DNA of 6,287 nt from a bacterium (GCA_027296025.1 JAPUJU010000111.1:1-6287); one strand, 5' to 3'. Shown: positions 1-6,064, numbered from the stretch's first letter. The notes: a model not told the origin generated them from the sequence alone. A program made the numbers and translations.

Positions 1-470
1 CCGATTTGCAGACCTCCCTCCACGAGCTTGGCTTTGGACATCTGCTCGATGCTGTGTCGCGCCACGATGTGCCCGATCTCGTGACCCATGACACCGGCCA
101 GTTCATCTTCAGAATTGAAGTGAGCGAGGATGCCGCGGGTAAAATAAACGTATCCTCCCGGGACGGCGAACGCATTGATAACCGGGCTGTCGACAACACG
201 GAATGTGTACGAAAGGTCCGAACGGTGAGATACCTTTGCGATTTTCTGCCCGATTCCGTCGATGTACGCGTTCAGGGACTCATCATCGTACACTCCGTAC
301 TCCGCCACGATCTGCGGGTCGGCTTCCACTCCCATCTTGATTTCGGCCGCCTCACTATAGCGCGAGAACGTCCGCTTACCGGTTACGTAGTCCCTGGCGC
401 AGGAACTGATAACGAGCAATAACAGCACCGATAGCGCCACATGAACTCGAAAAGCGCCGACCTTCTTCAC
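1..470 (-). CDS. M48-family metalloprotease lipoprotein, N-terminal part (cut by window edge)
   Basis: This is the first 156 codons of a zinc metalloprotease of peptidase family M48 (BepA/LoiP/Oma1-like). Such enzymes act in the periplasm on misfolded or mistargeted envelope proteins. The protein starts with a short basic stretch and a hydrophobic helix (about residues 10-22) ending in the lipobox ISSC with Cys24, so it is probably lipid-anchored. The segment around residues 98-112 (NAFAVPGGYVYFTRGIL) is the typical M48 stretch ahead of the active site. The zinc motif HEIGH is at residues 130-134, with His130, Glu131 and His134 in place. The third zinc ligand and the C-terminus lie outside the window. 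The start is GTG at 468-470, with a GGAGG ribosome site at 479-483 spaced 8 nt. A sigma70-type promoter lies just upstream, so the gene can be transcribed apart from the CPBP protease gene before it. A longer plus-strand frame over the same bases has no family features. Confidence 0.93.
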   Translation of the reverse strand, partial: MKKVGAFRVHVALSVLLLLVISSCARDYVTGKRTFSRYSEAAEIKMGVEADPQIVAEYGVYDDESLNAYIDGIGQKIAKVSHRSDLSYTFRVVDSPVINAFAVPGGYVYFTRGILAHFNSEDELAGVMGHEIGHIVARHSIEQMSKAKLVEGGLQI

Positions 471-532
471 TGAAACAACCTCCAGGACGAGGGACTTGAA
501 CCGTGGGTGGGCACACACCGGCTGATCGGCTC

Positions 533-561
533 ATGGTACGTTCAGCGGGCCCCGAAGTCAA
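533..561 (-). promoter_or_regulatory. Sigma70-type promoter for the M48 gene
   Basis: On the minus strand a -35 TTGACT (561-556) and a -10 TACCAT (538-533) are separated by exactly 17 nt. Transcription would begin near 526, giving a leader of about 56 nt before the GTG at 470. The location, in the gap between the CPBP protease stop and the M48 start, fits. This is a pattern match only. Confidence 0.5.
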
Positions 562-607
562 TCTCAGCGCCGGAACACCCCGGCCGCTTGTCTCGTGGCT
601 GCCAGGC

Positions 608-625
608 GGGGGTATGTCTACCCCC
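608..625. repeat. Small inverted repeat at the CPBP stop codon
   Basis: GGGGGTA (608-614) and TACCCCC (619-625) form a 7-bp perfect stem with a 4-nt loop. The stem contains the TAG stop of the CPBP gene on the minus strand. No T-run follows in that direction, so it is not a classical intrinsic terminator. It could stall or stabilise the message end, or be a by-product of the glycine codons before the stop. Confidence 0.4.
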
Positions 626-1250
626 CCGACGTGCGGGCGGCGATTACCCACACCGCGCACATGATACTCAAATCAGCCGCTGCGTGCATAAACACCGGAA
701 TGGCCAACCCACCCGAGCGATCTGATAGAACTCGCCACACCCATGCCACTCCAGCGAGCAGGACAAATGACAGCACCGTCCACGCCGGTGTTATGAACAA
801 TAGAAGAACGGGAACGTGGTATCCCGCGAATGCGGCATCCAGCCAGTGCGGTCTTTTCGGAGTTCGCATCAAGTGATACCTCCAGAACGCCTCTTCCATC
901 AGGGGATGAACGACTATAAAGTACAGCACGAAAGCAACCCACCTCACGCCATGGAGACCGTAGTGCTCCAGCGTGACGCCGAGTGAGAGACCCTCGATGT
1001 GAATCAGATCCCACAGCAGGAAAATCAGCGTGCCGGCAAGCGCACCAACCACAGCACCAGTCGTCGCGATTCTCAGATCCCAGCCGCGAAAAAGCACACC
1101 CCCAAGTTCGCCGCGCCGACCGGCCAGGACGATCGTGATTCCGGCGTGGTAGAGAAGAATCGCGGCCCACGCGTTCTCCAGAACATAAAGACCGAGCGCC
1201 ACAGCGGCATACGGAATCACTGCGGCGCTCGAAGTGAGATAACGTTTCAC
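618..1250 (-). CDS. CPBP-family intramembrane metalloprotease
   Basis: This is a 210-residue multi-pass membrane protein of the CPBP (CAAX protease / bacteriocin-processing, PF02517) family. The family contains intramembrane glutamate-type or metal-dependent proteases, known from Rce1 prenyl-protein processing and bacterial self-immunity. All three family motifs are visible: EEAFWR at residues 119-124, FAGYH at 141-145 and HAAAD at 189-193. Hydrophobic segments lie around residues 9-42, 62-84, 102-116, 146-172 and 190-205. The substrate cannot be told from sequence. The start is GTG at 1248-1250, the only ATG, GTG or TTG in this frame before the upstream stop. It has no clear Shine-Dalgarno sequence, which fits translation after the DUF4136 gene 49 bp upstream on the same strand. 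The gene is probably cotranscribed with that lipoprotein gene. Motif conservation argues for an active enzyme. Confidence 0.92.
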   Translation of the reverse strand: MKRYLTSSAAVIPYAAVALGLYVLENAWAAILLYHAGITIVLAGRRGELGGVLFRGWDLRIATTGAVVGALAGTLIFLLWDLIHIEGLSLGVTLEHYGLHGVRWVAFVLYFIVVHPLMEEAFWRYHLMRTPKRPHWLDAAFAGYHVPVLLLFITPAWTVLSFVLLAGVAWVWRVLSDRSGGLAIPVFMHAAADLSIMCAVWVIAARTSGG

Positions 1251-1299
1251 GGCGGTGTCGTGGATCTGAACGAGGTCTCTCCTGACGCAGAAACGGACC

Positions 1300-1893
1300 C
1301 TAGCGGCGTCTTGCGGGAAAAGACTCCATCATCAGTTTGACGGCTTTGCTGATCCGCTTCTGCGTGTCGGCGCGTGGCCTATCGAGATCGAGATTCACCT
1401 CGGTCTGCACCGCCGACCGAAAAATCATCTGCTGCGTTTTCGTATCGAAGAAAAACAGGACCAGCGTCCCCCGCTCCCAGACCTTCGTCTTGGCCGCTTC
1501 CGATTCGGTGAGATCCATCTGGTAATCCGGAAACTGGCTCCCGATGGCCTTCGGGTCTATCGGATCAACGGCCAGCATGAAATTAACAGCAAGATCCGGC
1601 ATACCCGTTTCGATGCGCTGATAGCCGCGCGAGAACATCTCGGCCTGCACGGCGTCGTTAAGATCCTGCTTGAACTCAGCGGTCTTTATTCGCGGATCCG
1701 CCAGCCCACCTCCACCCGTGGGCGTCGGCAGCATCAACCATGTTGTGTAGCCCGTGAACTCCGCGTCTTCGTCCAGCAGATAATCCACGCGCATGGGCGC
1801 GTTCGCGATACGCTCCATTTCCTGTTTTTGTCCCGTACAGCCGGCGATCAACACGAGAACACCGACGGCAGGGAGAACTCGACTAAGAAACAC
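1300..1893 (-). CDS. DUF4136-family lipoprotein
   Basis: This is a 197-residue predicted lipoprotein with an N-terminal hydrophobic helix and the lipobox IAGC (Cys19). The mature part matches the layout of DUF4136 (PF13590): a V-D-Y opening strand (residues 36-38), a TTWLMLP strand, a DP-x-I helix start (66-69), a repeated-sequence helix ending in the 'F-x-RGYQ' turn (88-92), a DLAVNF strand (100-105), then WERGTLVLFFFD (139-150) and the C-terminal helix ending ESFPARRR. DUF4136 members are envelope lipoproteins with no established biochemical activity. GTG at 1891-1893 is preceded by AGGAGG (plus-strand 1899-1904) spaced 6 nt or less, which fixes the start. A sigma70-type promoter lies about 80 bp upstream. 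It is the first gene of a probable two-gene unit with the CPBP protease. The residue spacing fits the family well, and I see no truncation. Confidence 0.9.
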   Translation of the reverse strand: MFLSRVLPAVGVLVLIAGCTGQKQEMERIANAPMRVDYLLDEDAEFTGYTTWLMLPTPTGGGGLADPRIKTAEFKQDLNDAVQAEMFSRGYQRIETGMPDLAVNFMLAVDPIDPKAIGSQFPDYQMDLTESEAAKTKVWERGTLVLFFFDTKTQQMIFRSAVQTEVNLDLDRPRADTQKRISKAVKLMMESFPARRR

Positions 1894-1898
1894 GGGAT

Positions 1899-1904
1899 CC
1901 TCCT
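1899..1904 (-). promoter_or_regulatory. Strong ribosome binding site for the DUF4136 gene
   Basis: A perfect AGGAGG on the minus strand, 5 nt before the GTG codon at 1893. It decides the start, since no ATG is available nearby. Confidence 0.8.
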
Positions 1905-1947
1905 GTCATTCCATTCGCAATCAGCGGGGTAGAAATTATCGAACCCT

Positions 1948-1976
1948 ATAGTAGAGAATCCGCGGAGATTCGTCAA
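1948..1976 (-). promoter_or_regulatory. Sigma70-type promoter for the DUF4136-CPBP unit
   Basis: The minus strand shows a -35 TTGACG (1976-1971), a 17-nt spacer and a -10 TACTAT (1953-1948). The expected start point is near 1941, about 48 nt before the GTG. The spacer carries a small dyad, GAATC-6-GATTC (plus-strand 1955-1970), which could be an operator between the -35 and -10 boxes. That reading is inference. This is one of the best promoter matches in the window. Confidence 0.6.
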
Positions 1977-2011
1977 AGCATTGATTCGCGTGGCCACGGG
2001 CGAACCGGCGG

Positions 2012-2027
2012 TGGTACAGTAAATGCT
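2012..2027 (+). promoter_or_regulatory. Sigma54-like (-24/-12) promoter candidate for the DUF2279-like gene
   Basis: The sequence TGGTACA-GTAA-ATGCT matches the RpoN consensus TGGYAYR-N4-TTGCW at all but one defined position. The GG at 2013-2014 and the GC at 2025-2026 have the required 12-base register. A transcript would start near 2038, which is downstream of ATG 2023 and 33 nt before TTG 2071. No activator site or RpoN gene is visible in the window, and a match this good can occur by chance. Confidence 0.4.
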
Positions 2028-2056
2028 GGCCCTGTACGTGGTCGTCCTGGTTCGCT

Positions 2057-2063
2057 GGAGAGG
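2057..2063 (+). promoter_or_regulatory. Ribosome binding site that favours the TTG 2071 start
   Basis: GGAGAGG (containing GAGG) lies 7 nt before TTG 2071. The in-frame ATG at 2023 has only a weak GGTGG about 9 nt upstream and sits inside the sigma54-like element. Confidence 0.55.
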
Positions 2064-2070
2064 TGCCCCG

Positions 2071-3102
2071 TTGCGCGTCGTTCCCCACAGAATTTCAATT
2101 CCGTCCGCTTTGACTGCGGGCCTCGCTGTCATCGTTGCTGCACTGACCCTGTGGATCGTCCCTGCCCCACGCGCCGCGGAGTCCCTCCAGAAAGCCGAGG
2201 CGCCAATACCTCCGGACGTTTCGCTCGGTGAGCCAAAACAAGCCCCGTCGGAGAACTTCCTGGCCTCCAGAACACCCGAAGAACTCTATCCGACCGCTCA
2301 ATTCGAGAGGCCCCGGTTCCGTGTTCGAAAGTCGCTCCTGTATGGAATGTACGCCGGCGGGTATACCGTCGCGTGGAAAACCGGCACGAGGCACGGTATC
2401 CAGAACGATTTTCGCGTGATGCGGCTCGAATCCGCGTACGGTTACGACCTTATCGCGCACGTGTACGCGACACAGCAGATCGGGTTGATTTTCACGTCGG
2501 CGAACCGGTGGGCAGGACTCTCGGAAGACCAGGCCCGCCGTGCCGGTGTATGGTGGGGCGCATTCGGGATAATGACGTTTATGGAAATCCTGAACGGCTT
2601 CATGCCCGGCGTTCGTTTCGATCCCCTCGACATCCCCGCGAATTTCATCGGAGCGTGGTCGGCAGACGGAGGGCTGGATCTTGCCGAACGCCATCCGCAG
2701 TTTCAACGGTTTTCATTGCAGTTCGGCTACCAGTCCTGGACTCACGCGTTCGATACGAACGGAAAGAGGAACCTCTCTGAAAACCTGTGGCATGACTACC
2801 CGAACGGACGATTCGGACTTGGCTACGATATCGGCCCGCTCGCACGGCGCTGGATTACCGTGTTCGTAACATACGAAATCAGCAGCATGAACATCGCCAC
2901 GTTGCAGAACCGATTTGGAATGGGCGTGGAACTTCCCGTTTTCACGTGGGCATCCCCGGTCATCGGACGGATACCGGGAGGAAAAGGCTTTCTGTCGGTG
3001 TACGACTGGGTGGATGATCGCGTTCTGATGCCGATGTTTTACATCCAGCTCTTTCACGCTGACACCGGAGCGTGGAGCCAACGTACCCCGTTCGCAGAGT
3101 AA
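2071..3102 (+). CDS. DUF2279-like exported or envelope protein
   Basis: This is a predicted exported protein of 343 residues from TTG 2071, or 359 residues if ATG 2023 is used. From the TTG it has a standard signal peptide: a basic start, a hydrophobic core at about residues 13-29, and the cleavage-like end PAPRAA before residue 37. The central part resembles DUF2279 (YfiM-type, PF10043). It has a Y-D-x-x-x-H opening (Asp126, His130), a Gly-rich hydrophobic helix with MEILNGF (Glu162), and a DPLDIPANFIGAW closing motif (Asp174, Asp177, Asn181, Gly184). The family usually reads D-K-x-x-H and D-x-x-x-N-x-x-G here. The C-terminal third is rich in aromatic residues and alternating hydrophobics (FSLQFGYQSW, RWITVFVTYEI), as in membrane-associated or beta-rich proteins. 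No function is established for the family. The TTG has a Shine-Dalgarno sequence 7 nt upstream. The gene is alone on the plus strand, divergent from the DUF4136 gene and convergent with the kinase gene, whose stop is 15 bp away. Confidence 0.75.
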   Translation: MRVVPHRISIPSALTAGLAVIVAALTLWIVPAPRAAESLQKAEAPIPPDVSLGEPKQAPSENFLASRTPEELYPTAQFERPRFRVRKSLLYGMYAGGYTVAWKTGTRHGIQNDFRVMRLESAYGYDLIAHVYATQQIGLIFTSANRWAGLSEDQARRAGVWWGAFGIMTFMEILNGFMPGVRFDPLDIPANFIGAWSADGGLDLAERHPQFQRFSLQFGYQSWTHAFDTNGKRNLSENLWHDYPNGRFGLGYDIGPLARRWITVFVTYEISSMNIATLQNRFGMGVELPVFTWASPVIGRIPGGKGFLSVYDWVDDRVLMPMFYIQLFHADTGAWSQRTPFAE

Positions 3103-3117
3103 TCCCCCTCACAGCCG

Positions 3118-5355
3118 TTAGACTACACTCGGTGTGCGCCACGAGCGGACGTGACGTTGGAGCATCTCTTCCAGTATCCCTTTCTCCAGGGGTTTTGTGA
3201 GGTAGTCGTCCATGCCTGCCTTGATGCAGGTTTCATTATCGCCTTCCAGGGCGTTGGCAGTCATGGCAACGATCGGAGTCCGGGTCCCGGTCTCTTTCTC
3301 CCGGCTGCGGATCTCACGCGTGGCATCGTATCCGTTCATTTCGGGAAGCTGGCAATCCATCAGCACAAGATCGTAGCGGGTGGACTCGAGCGCGGTGAGC
3401 GCTTTCCGACCATCGGTGACGACGTCCACATGGCACCCGAGGATTCCCAGTATATTCCTGGAGACTTTCTGATTGCAGACATCGTCTTCAACGACGAGAA
3501 CGCGTATTCGTTTCCTCTCGTCTTCCGCAACGGCAACTTCGGTCGCCGCGGCTACCGACAAGTGTTCCGATTCGGTCAGCGTATAACGCGTGATAAGGCC
3601 CGCCTCCTTTCCCGCCTTCTTTATTCCCCACACCGTCGTGAGCGTTTCCATCAGTTCGGACGGCTGAGTCGGTTTCGTAAGATACGCATCGAAACCGGCC
3701 GCCTCGAATCGCCGTGCCTCTCCCAGCTGTCCGACCGAGGTCAGCATGATAAGCGAGGTCGTCCCGAGGTTCGGGTCATCCTTGATGACGCCTGCGAGCA
3801 CCTCGACCCGCATGTCCGGGATTTCGTACCCGACGATCATGATCTGATACGGGTCGCCGTCTTCCGAAGCTTGCCTCGCATCCGCCAGCGCCGAGACTCC
3901 CCTTGCGTGAGCGCTCACGCGCGCGCCCCAGTCCGATATTTGTTCCTCGAGCACGCCGCGAACCATATCGTGCCCGTGGATGATCATGACGCGAACGCCC
4001 TCCAGATCGGCCTTCGGCAGCGGCAGGCCGGAAAGGCAGTCGTCAATCGGGCAATCGATCGTAAACGTGAACGTCGATCCGAGTCCGAGGTCGCTCTTGA
4101 CATCGATCTCTCCACCCATCAGTTCGACGAGTTGCCTGGAAATCGCAAGTCCCAGCCCGGTACCGCCGTACCTGTTCGTGATCGAACCGTCGGCCTGGGT
4201 GAACTTCTCGAAGATCATCTCGACGCGATCCCTCGGAACACCAATACCTGTATCGCGAACCGAAAATCTCAGACGAGCCACATCATCCTTGTTCCCAAGA
4301 TTCTCGACGCTGACCAGAACGTACCCTTTACTCGTGAACTTCACTGCGTTGCTCACGAGGTTCAGGAGCACCTGCCGGATGCGCCCGGCATCACCCACGA
4401 CACGTCTCGGTATGTCTGTGGAGAATCGTACGATCAACTCAATGCCCTTTGCCGCCGCGCTGTCGACGACAATGTCTGTGACCTGGTTAACTGCCGCACT
4501 CAGGTCGAACGCCAGCGGCTCCATGGTTAGTTTGCCTGCTTCCATCTTCGAAAAGTCGAGGATATCGTTGATCACATTCAGTAGAGCGTGCGCCGAACTC
4601 TGAATGATCCGCGCGTACTCCCTCTGCTCTTCGGTGAGTTCGGTGTCCAGAAGGAGTCCGGACATTCCAAGCACGCCTGTCATCGGGGTCCGGACTTCGT
4701 GGCTCATGTTTGCGAGGAAATCACTTTTTGCTCGGTTTGCAGCCTCCGAGGACTCCTTGGCAGCCATCAGTTCTTCCTGTGACTGACGAAGTACCTCCAG
4801 GTCGGTGATGTCCTGCAGCATCAACATCGTCTCATCGATCTCACCTTCGGGAGACTTGATCGGCATCGCTGTAAAGTAGATCTGGCGAGAACGCTCCGCG
4901 ATAACGAGGGCCATTTCCTGGTGGACGACGGTTCCGGTTTTCAGCGCGTAGTCCGCGGGGCAGTCTTTGCAGATCTCCTTTTCACCACAAATGATTTCGT
5001 TGCAGTGAACGCGTTCGTTTCCGCGTGAGAGGTTCTTGCAGTCATACCAGTCGCAGAAAACGTTGTTTGCCCATCGGACCCTCCGCGACTTGTCGATAAC
5101 GAGGAAGCCCGCATCCGAATGGTTGACAAGGACAGACAGCTTCTGACGCTCCCGTTCGAGAAACCGAATCTGCCGGTCCTGGGTATTGAACCAGCGCTCG
5201 AGTTCTTCGACTCGGCGTTGAAGTGTTTCGACTTTCCGTGCATTCGGAATCTTAGCCTTCGTCGCCTTCGCCGCCTTCGCCGCCTTCGTCGCCTTCACCG
5301 CCTTCGTCGCCTTCACCGCCTTCGCCGTTTTTGCCGTTTTCCTGCGGGTAGCCAT
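3118..5355 (-). CDS. Soluble hybrid histidine kinase: Lys/Ala tail, Cys-rich PAS, HisKA-HATPase, pseudo-receiver, receiver
   Basis: This is a 745-residue hybrid sensor kinase with no membrane segment, so it is probably cytoplasmic. Order: a lysine-every-third-residue tail (6-33); a coiled coil (about 41-75); a PAS domain (about 75-185) holding six cysteines (101, 106, 118, 123, 129, 132); a second coiled helix (185-210); HisKA with the phosphoacceptor His219 in SHEVRTP; and HATPase with the N-box Asn336, DTGIG at 368-372, the F-box at 381-385 and GGTGLGLAI at 397-405. A first receiver (about 452-575) lacks the phosphoacceptor, with Gly509 in its place. A second receiver (616-735) is intact, with Glu623/Asp624/Asp625, Asp667, Thr699 and Lys721. 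It would autophosphorylate at His219 and pass phosphate to Asp667. No HPt or output domain is attached, so a separate HPt or regulator is needed. The start is ATG at 5353-5355, preceded by GAGGG spaced 5 nt, and shares one base with the stop of the GAF gene, which implies translational coupling. The ligand is unknown. Confidence 0.95.
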   Translation of the reverse strand: MATRRKTAKTAKAVKATKAVKATKAAKAAKATKAKIPNARKVETLQRRVEELERWFNTQDRQIRFLERERQKLSVLVNHSDAGFLVIDKSRRVRWANNVFCDWYDCKNLSRGNERVHCNEIICGEKEICKDCPADYALKTGTVVHQEMALVIAERSRQIYFTAMPIKSPEGEIDETMLMLQDITDLEVLRQSQEELMAAKESSEAANRAKSDFLANMSHEVRTPMTGVLGMSGLLLDTELTEEQREYARIIQSSAHALLNVINDILDFSKMEAGKLTMEPLAFDLSAAVNQVTDIVVDSAAAKGIELIVRFSTDIPRRVVGDAGRIRQVLLNLVSNAVKFTSKGYVLVSVENLGNKDDVARLRFSVRDTGIGVPRDRVEMIFEKFTQADGSITNRYGGTGLGLAISRQLVELMGGEIDVKSDLGLGSTFTFTIDCPIDDCLSGLPLPKADLEGVRVMIIHGHDMVRGVLEEQISDWGARVSAHARGVSALADARQASEDGDPYQIMIVGYEIPDMRVEVLAGVIKDDPNLGTTSLIMLTSVGQLGEARRFEAAGFDAYLTKPTQPSELMETLTTVWGIKKAGKEAGLITRYTLTESEHLSVAAATEVAVAEDERKRIRVLVVEDDVCNQKVSRNILGILGCHVDVVTDGRKALTALESTRYDLVLMDCQLPEMNGYDATREIRSREKETGTRTPIVAMTANALEGDNETCIKAGMDDYLTKPLEKGILEEMLQRHVRSWRTPSVV
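5252..5341. repeat. Ten-unit 9-bp tandem repeat encoding the kinase lysine tail
   Basis: Ten consecutive 9-bp units of the form NNNGCCTTC (plus-strand sense) run through the start of the kinase gene. On the coding strand each unit gives Lys-Ala-x or Lys-x-Ala, with x being Val, Thr or Ala. An 18-bp double unit (GTCGCCTTC then ACCGCCTTC) occurs twice in exact copy at 5288-5323. Two units near the start codon use TTTT in place of CTTC-type codons. The exact double unit suggests growth by slippage or unequal exchange, so copy number may vary between strains without a frameshift. Confidence 0.85.
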
Positions 5356-5849
5356 TACTTCCCTCTTCCTGATTTCATACCGTTCGATTGCAGATTCTGC
5401 TGATACGCGTCGGCCAGCCAGTCGGCGATCTTCTGAACCTCTTCACTGGTCTCGACGTCGAACGCGTCGATGTCGTGACTGTCGATGTCAATCTGCGCGA
5501 AAATCGTCCCGCCCTTACGAATCAGAATGACCAGTTCCGACTTCGTGAACGCAGAACACGCCAAGTAGTTTGGTTCCTTCGAAACGTCGGGGATGTTCTT
5601 GTTTCGTTTCTCGGCGATGGCACTTCCACACACGCCGTTTCCGACTGTAATGAACACGTGATCTGTCGGTGCGCCGATGAAGGGGCCAAGACGCAGAACG
5701 TTGTCGGGAAACAGCTCGTAAATACCCGTCCAGTGAAATCTCGGATTGGCTTCGTGGATGAGGTCCACCGCGCTCACCAGAAGTTTTTCCAGATCGGCTC
5801 CCTTGTCATACAGATCGCCCAATTGGTCACAAATCAACGTTCCGTTCAA
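5355..5849 (-). CDS. GAF-domain protein of the free methionine-R-sulfoxide reductase type
   Basis: This is a single GAF-domain protein of about 164 residues, close to the usual length of fRMsr (E. coli YebR/MsrC). fRMsr reduces free methionine-(R)-sulfoxide with a thiol relay. Family signatures are WTGIYELF, LGPFIGAP, VGNGVCGSAIA, PDVSKEPNYLACSA, KSELVILI and QIDIDSHDIDAF. Two of the three cysteines of the E. coli enzyme are in place: the one in GVCG and the catalytic one in NYLAC. The third, expected in the 'GKPAC' segment, is replaced here (GAPTDH), as I recall for a common bacterial subgroup. Activity is therefore plausible but the disulfide relay would differ. A role as a small-molecule sensor is the alternative. 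I place the start at TTG 5847-5849, which has AGAAGAGG 6 nt upstream. The ATG at 5907-5909 would add 20 residues without family similarity and has no Shine-Dalgarno sequence. The stop overlaps the kinase ATG by one base, so the two products are made together and probably work in one pathway. Confidence 0.88.
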   Translation of the reverse strand: MNGTLICDQLGDLYDKGADLEKLLVSAVDLIHEANPRFHWTGIYELFPDNVLRLGPFIGAPTDHVFITVGNGVCGSAIAEKRNKNIPDVSKEPNYLACSAFTKSELVILIRKGGTIFAQIDIDSHDIDAFDVETSEEVQKIADWLADAYQQNLQSNGMKSGRGK

Positions 5850-5855
5850 AACCGA

Positions 5856-5863
5856 CCTCTTCT
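5856..5863 (-). promoter_or_regulatory. Ribosome binding site that favours the TTG 5849 start of the GAF gene
   Basis: AGAAGAGG on the minus strand ends 6 nt before the TTG codon. The in-frame ATG at 5909 has no purine-rich sequence before it. This also brings the protein to the family length. Confidence 0.55.
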
Positions 5864-5980
5864 GGCAGTAAGCGCCGTTGGGTTCAGAGCGCTGCAGGCC
5901 TGGACCCATCGCGCACGGTCAAAAGCACCGCGGGAGCGAGCAAGAGGCCGATCCCGCGCAAGATCATCACTGATCGATCT

Positions 5981-5996
5981 AGCTTGAACTGTGCCA
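5981..5996 (-). promoter_or_regulatory. Sigma54-like promoter candidate for the GAF-kinase operon
   Basis: The minus strand reads TGGCACA-GTTC-AAGCT. The -24 half is a perfect RpoN match. The -12 half keeps the essential GC but lacks the two T bases before it. The spacing between GG and GC is the required 12. A transcript would begin near 5970, giving a 121-nt leader to TTG 5849. It is weaker than the candidate at 2012-2027. Confidence 0.33.
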
Positions 5997-6064
5997 AACC
6001 GTGTGCGCAGCGGCGGTGAAACCAGACCGGCGATCGAACTCCACGAGAGCAACACGATTTGCCG

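Noticed and set aside
6..422. 138-codon plus-strand frame opposite the M48 gene
   Set aside because: The minus strand carries the HEIGH motif, lipobox and ribosome site; the plus frame shows no family features.
481..510. tRNA T-arm-like sequence on the minus strand (GGTTCAAGTCCC) before the M48 gene
   Set aside because: The T-stem has mismatches and no 5' acceptor strand matching GTCCTGG is found about 73 nt upstream; no anticodon or D arm is visible.
3103..3117. Bidirectional terminator between the convergent DUF2279-like and kinase genes
   Set aside because: Only 15 bp separate the stops and no stem with a T-run is visible on either strand.
3151..4530. 459-codon open frame on the plus strand opposite the kinase gene
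   Set aside because: It lies antisense to intact HisKA, HATPase and receiver motifs, and its product is rich in Arg and His with no recognisable domain. It is a by-product of the codon bias of the kinase gene.
5252..5341. CRISPR array or non-coding satellite
   Set aside because: Units are 9 bp, contiguous, without spacers, and in frame with the kinase, encoding a regular Lys/Ala pattern.
5884..5967. 27-codon minus-strand frame encoding one hydrophobic helix upstream of the GAF gene
   Set aside because: It has no Shine-Dalgarno sequence and no recognised relatives; a short hydrophobic frame like this is expected by chance.
5388..5987. 199-codon plus-strand frame opposite the GAF gene
   Set aside because: The minus-strand frame has clear GAF/fRMsr signatures; the plus frame runs out into non-coding sequence with an Arg/Ser-rich end.
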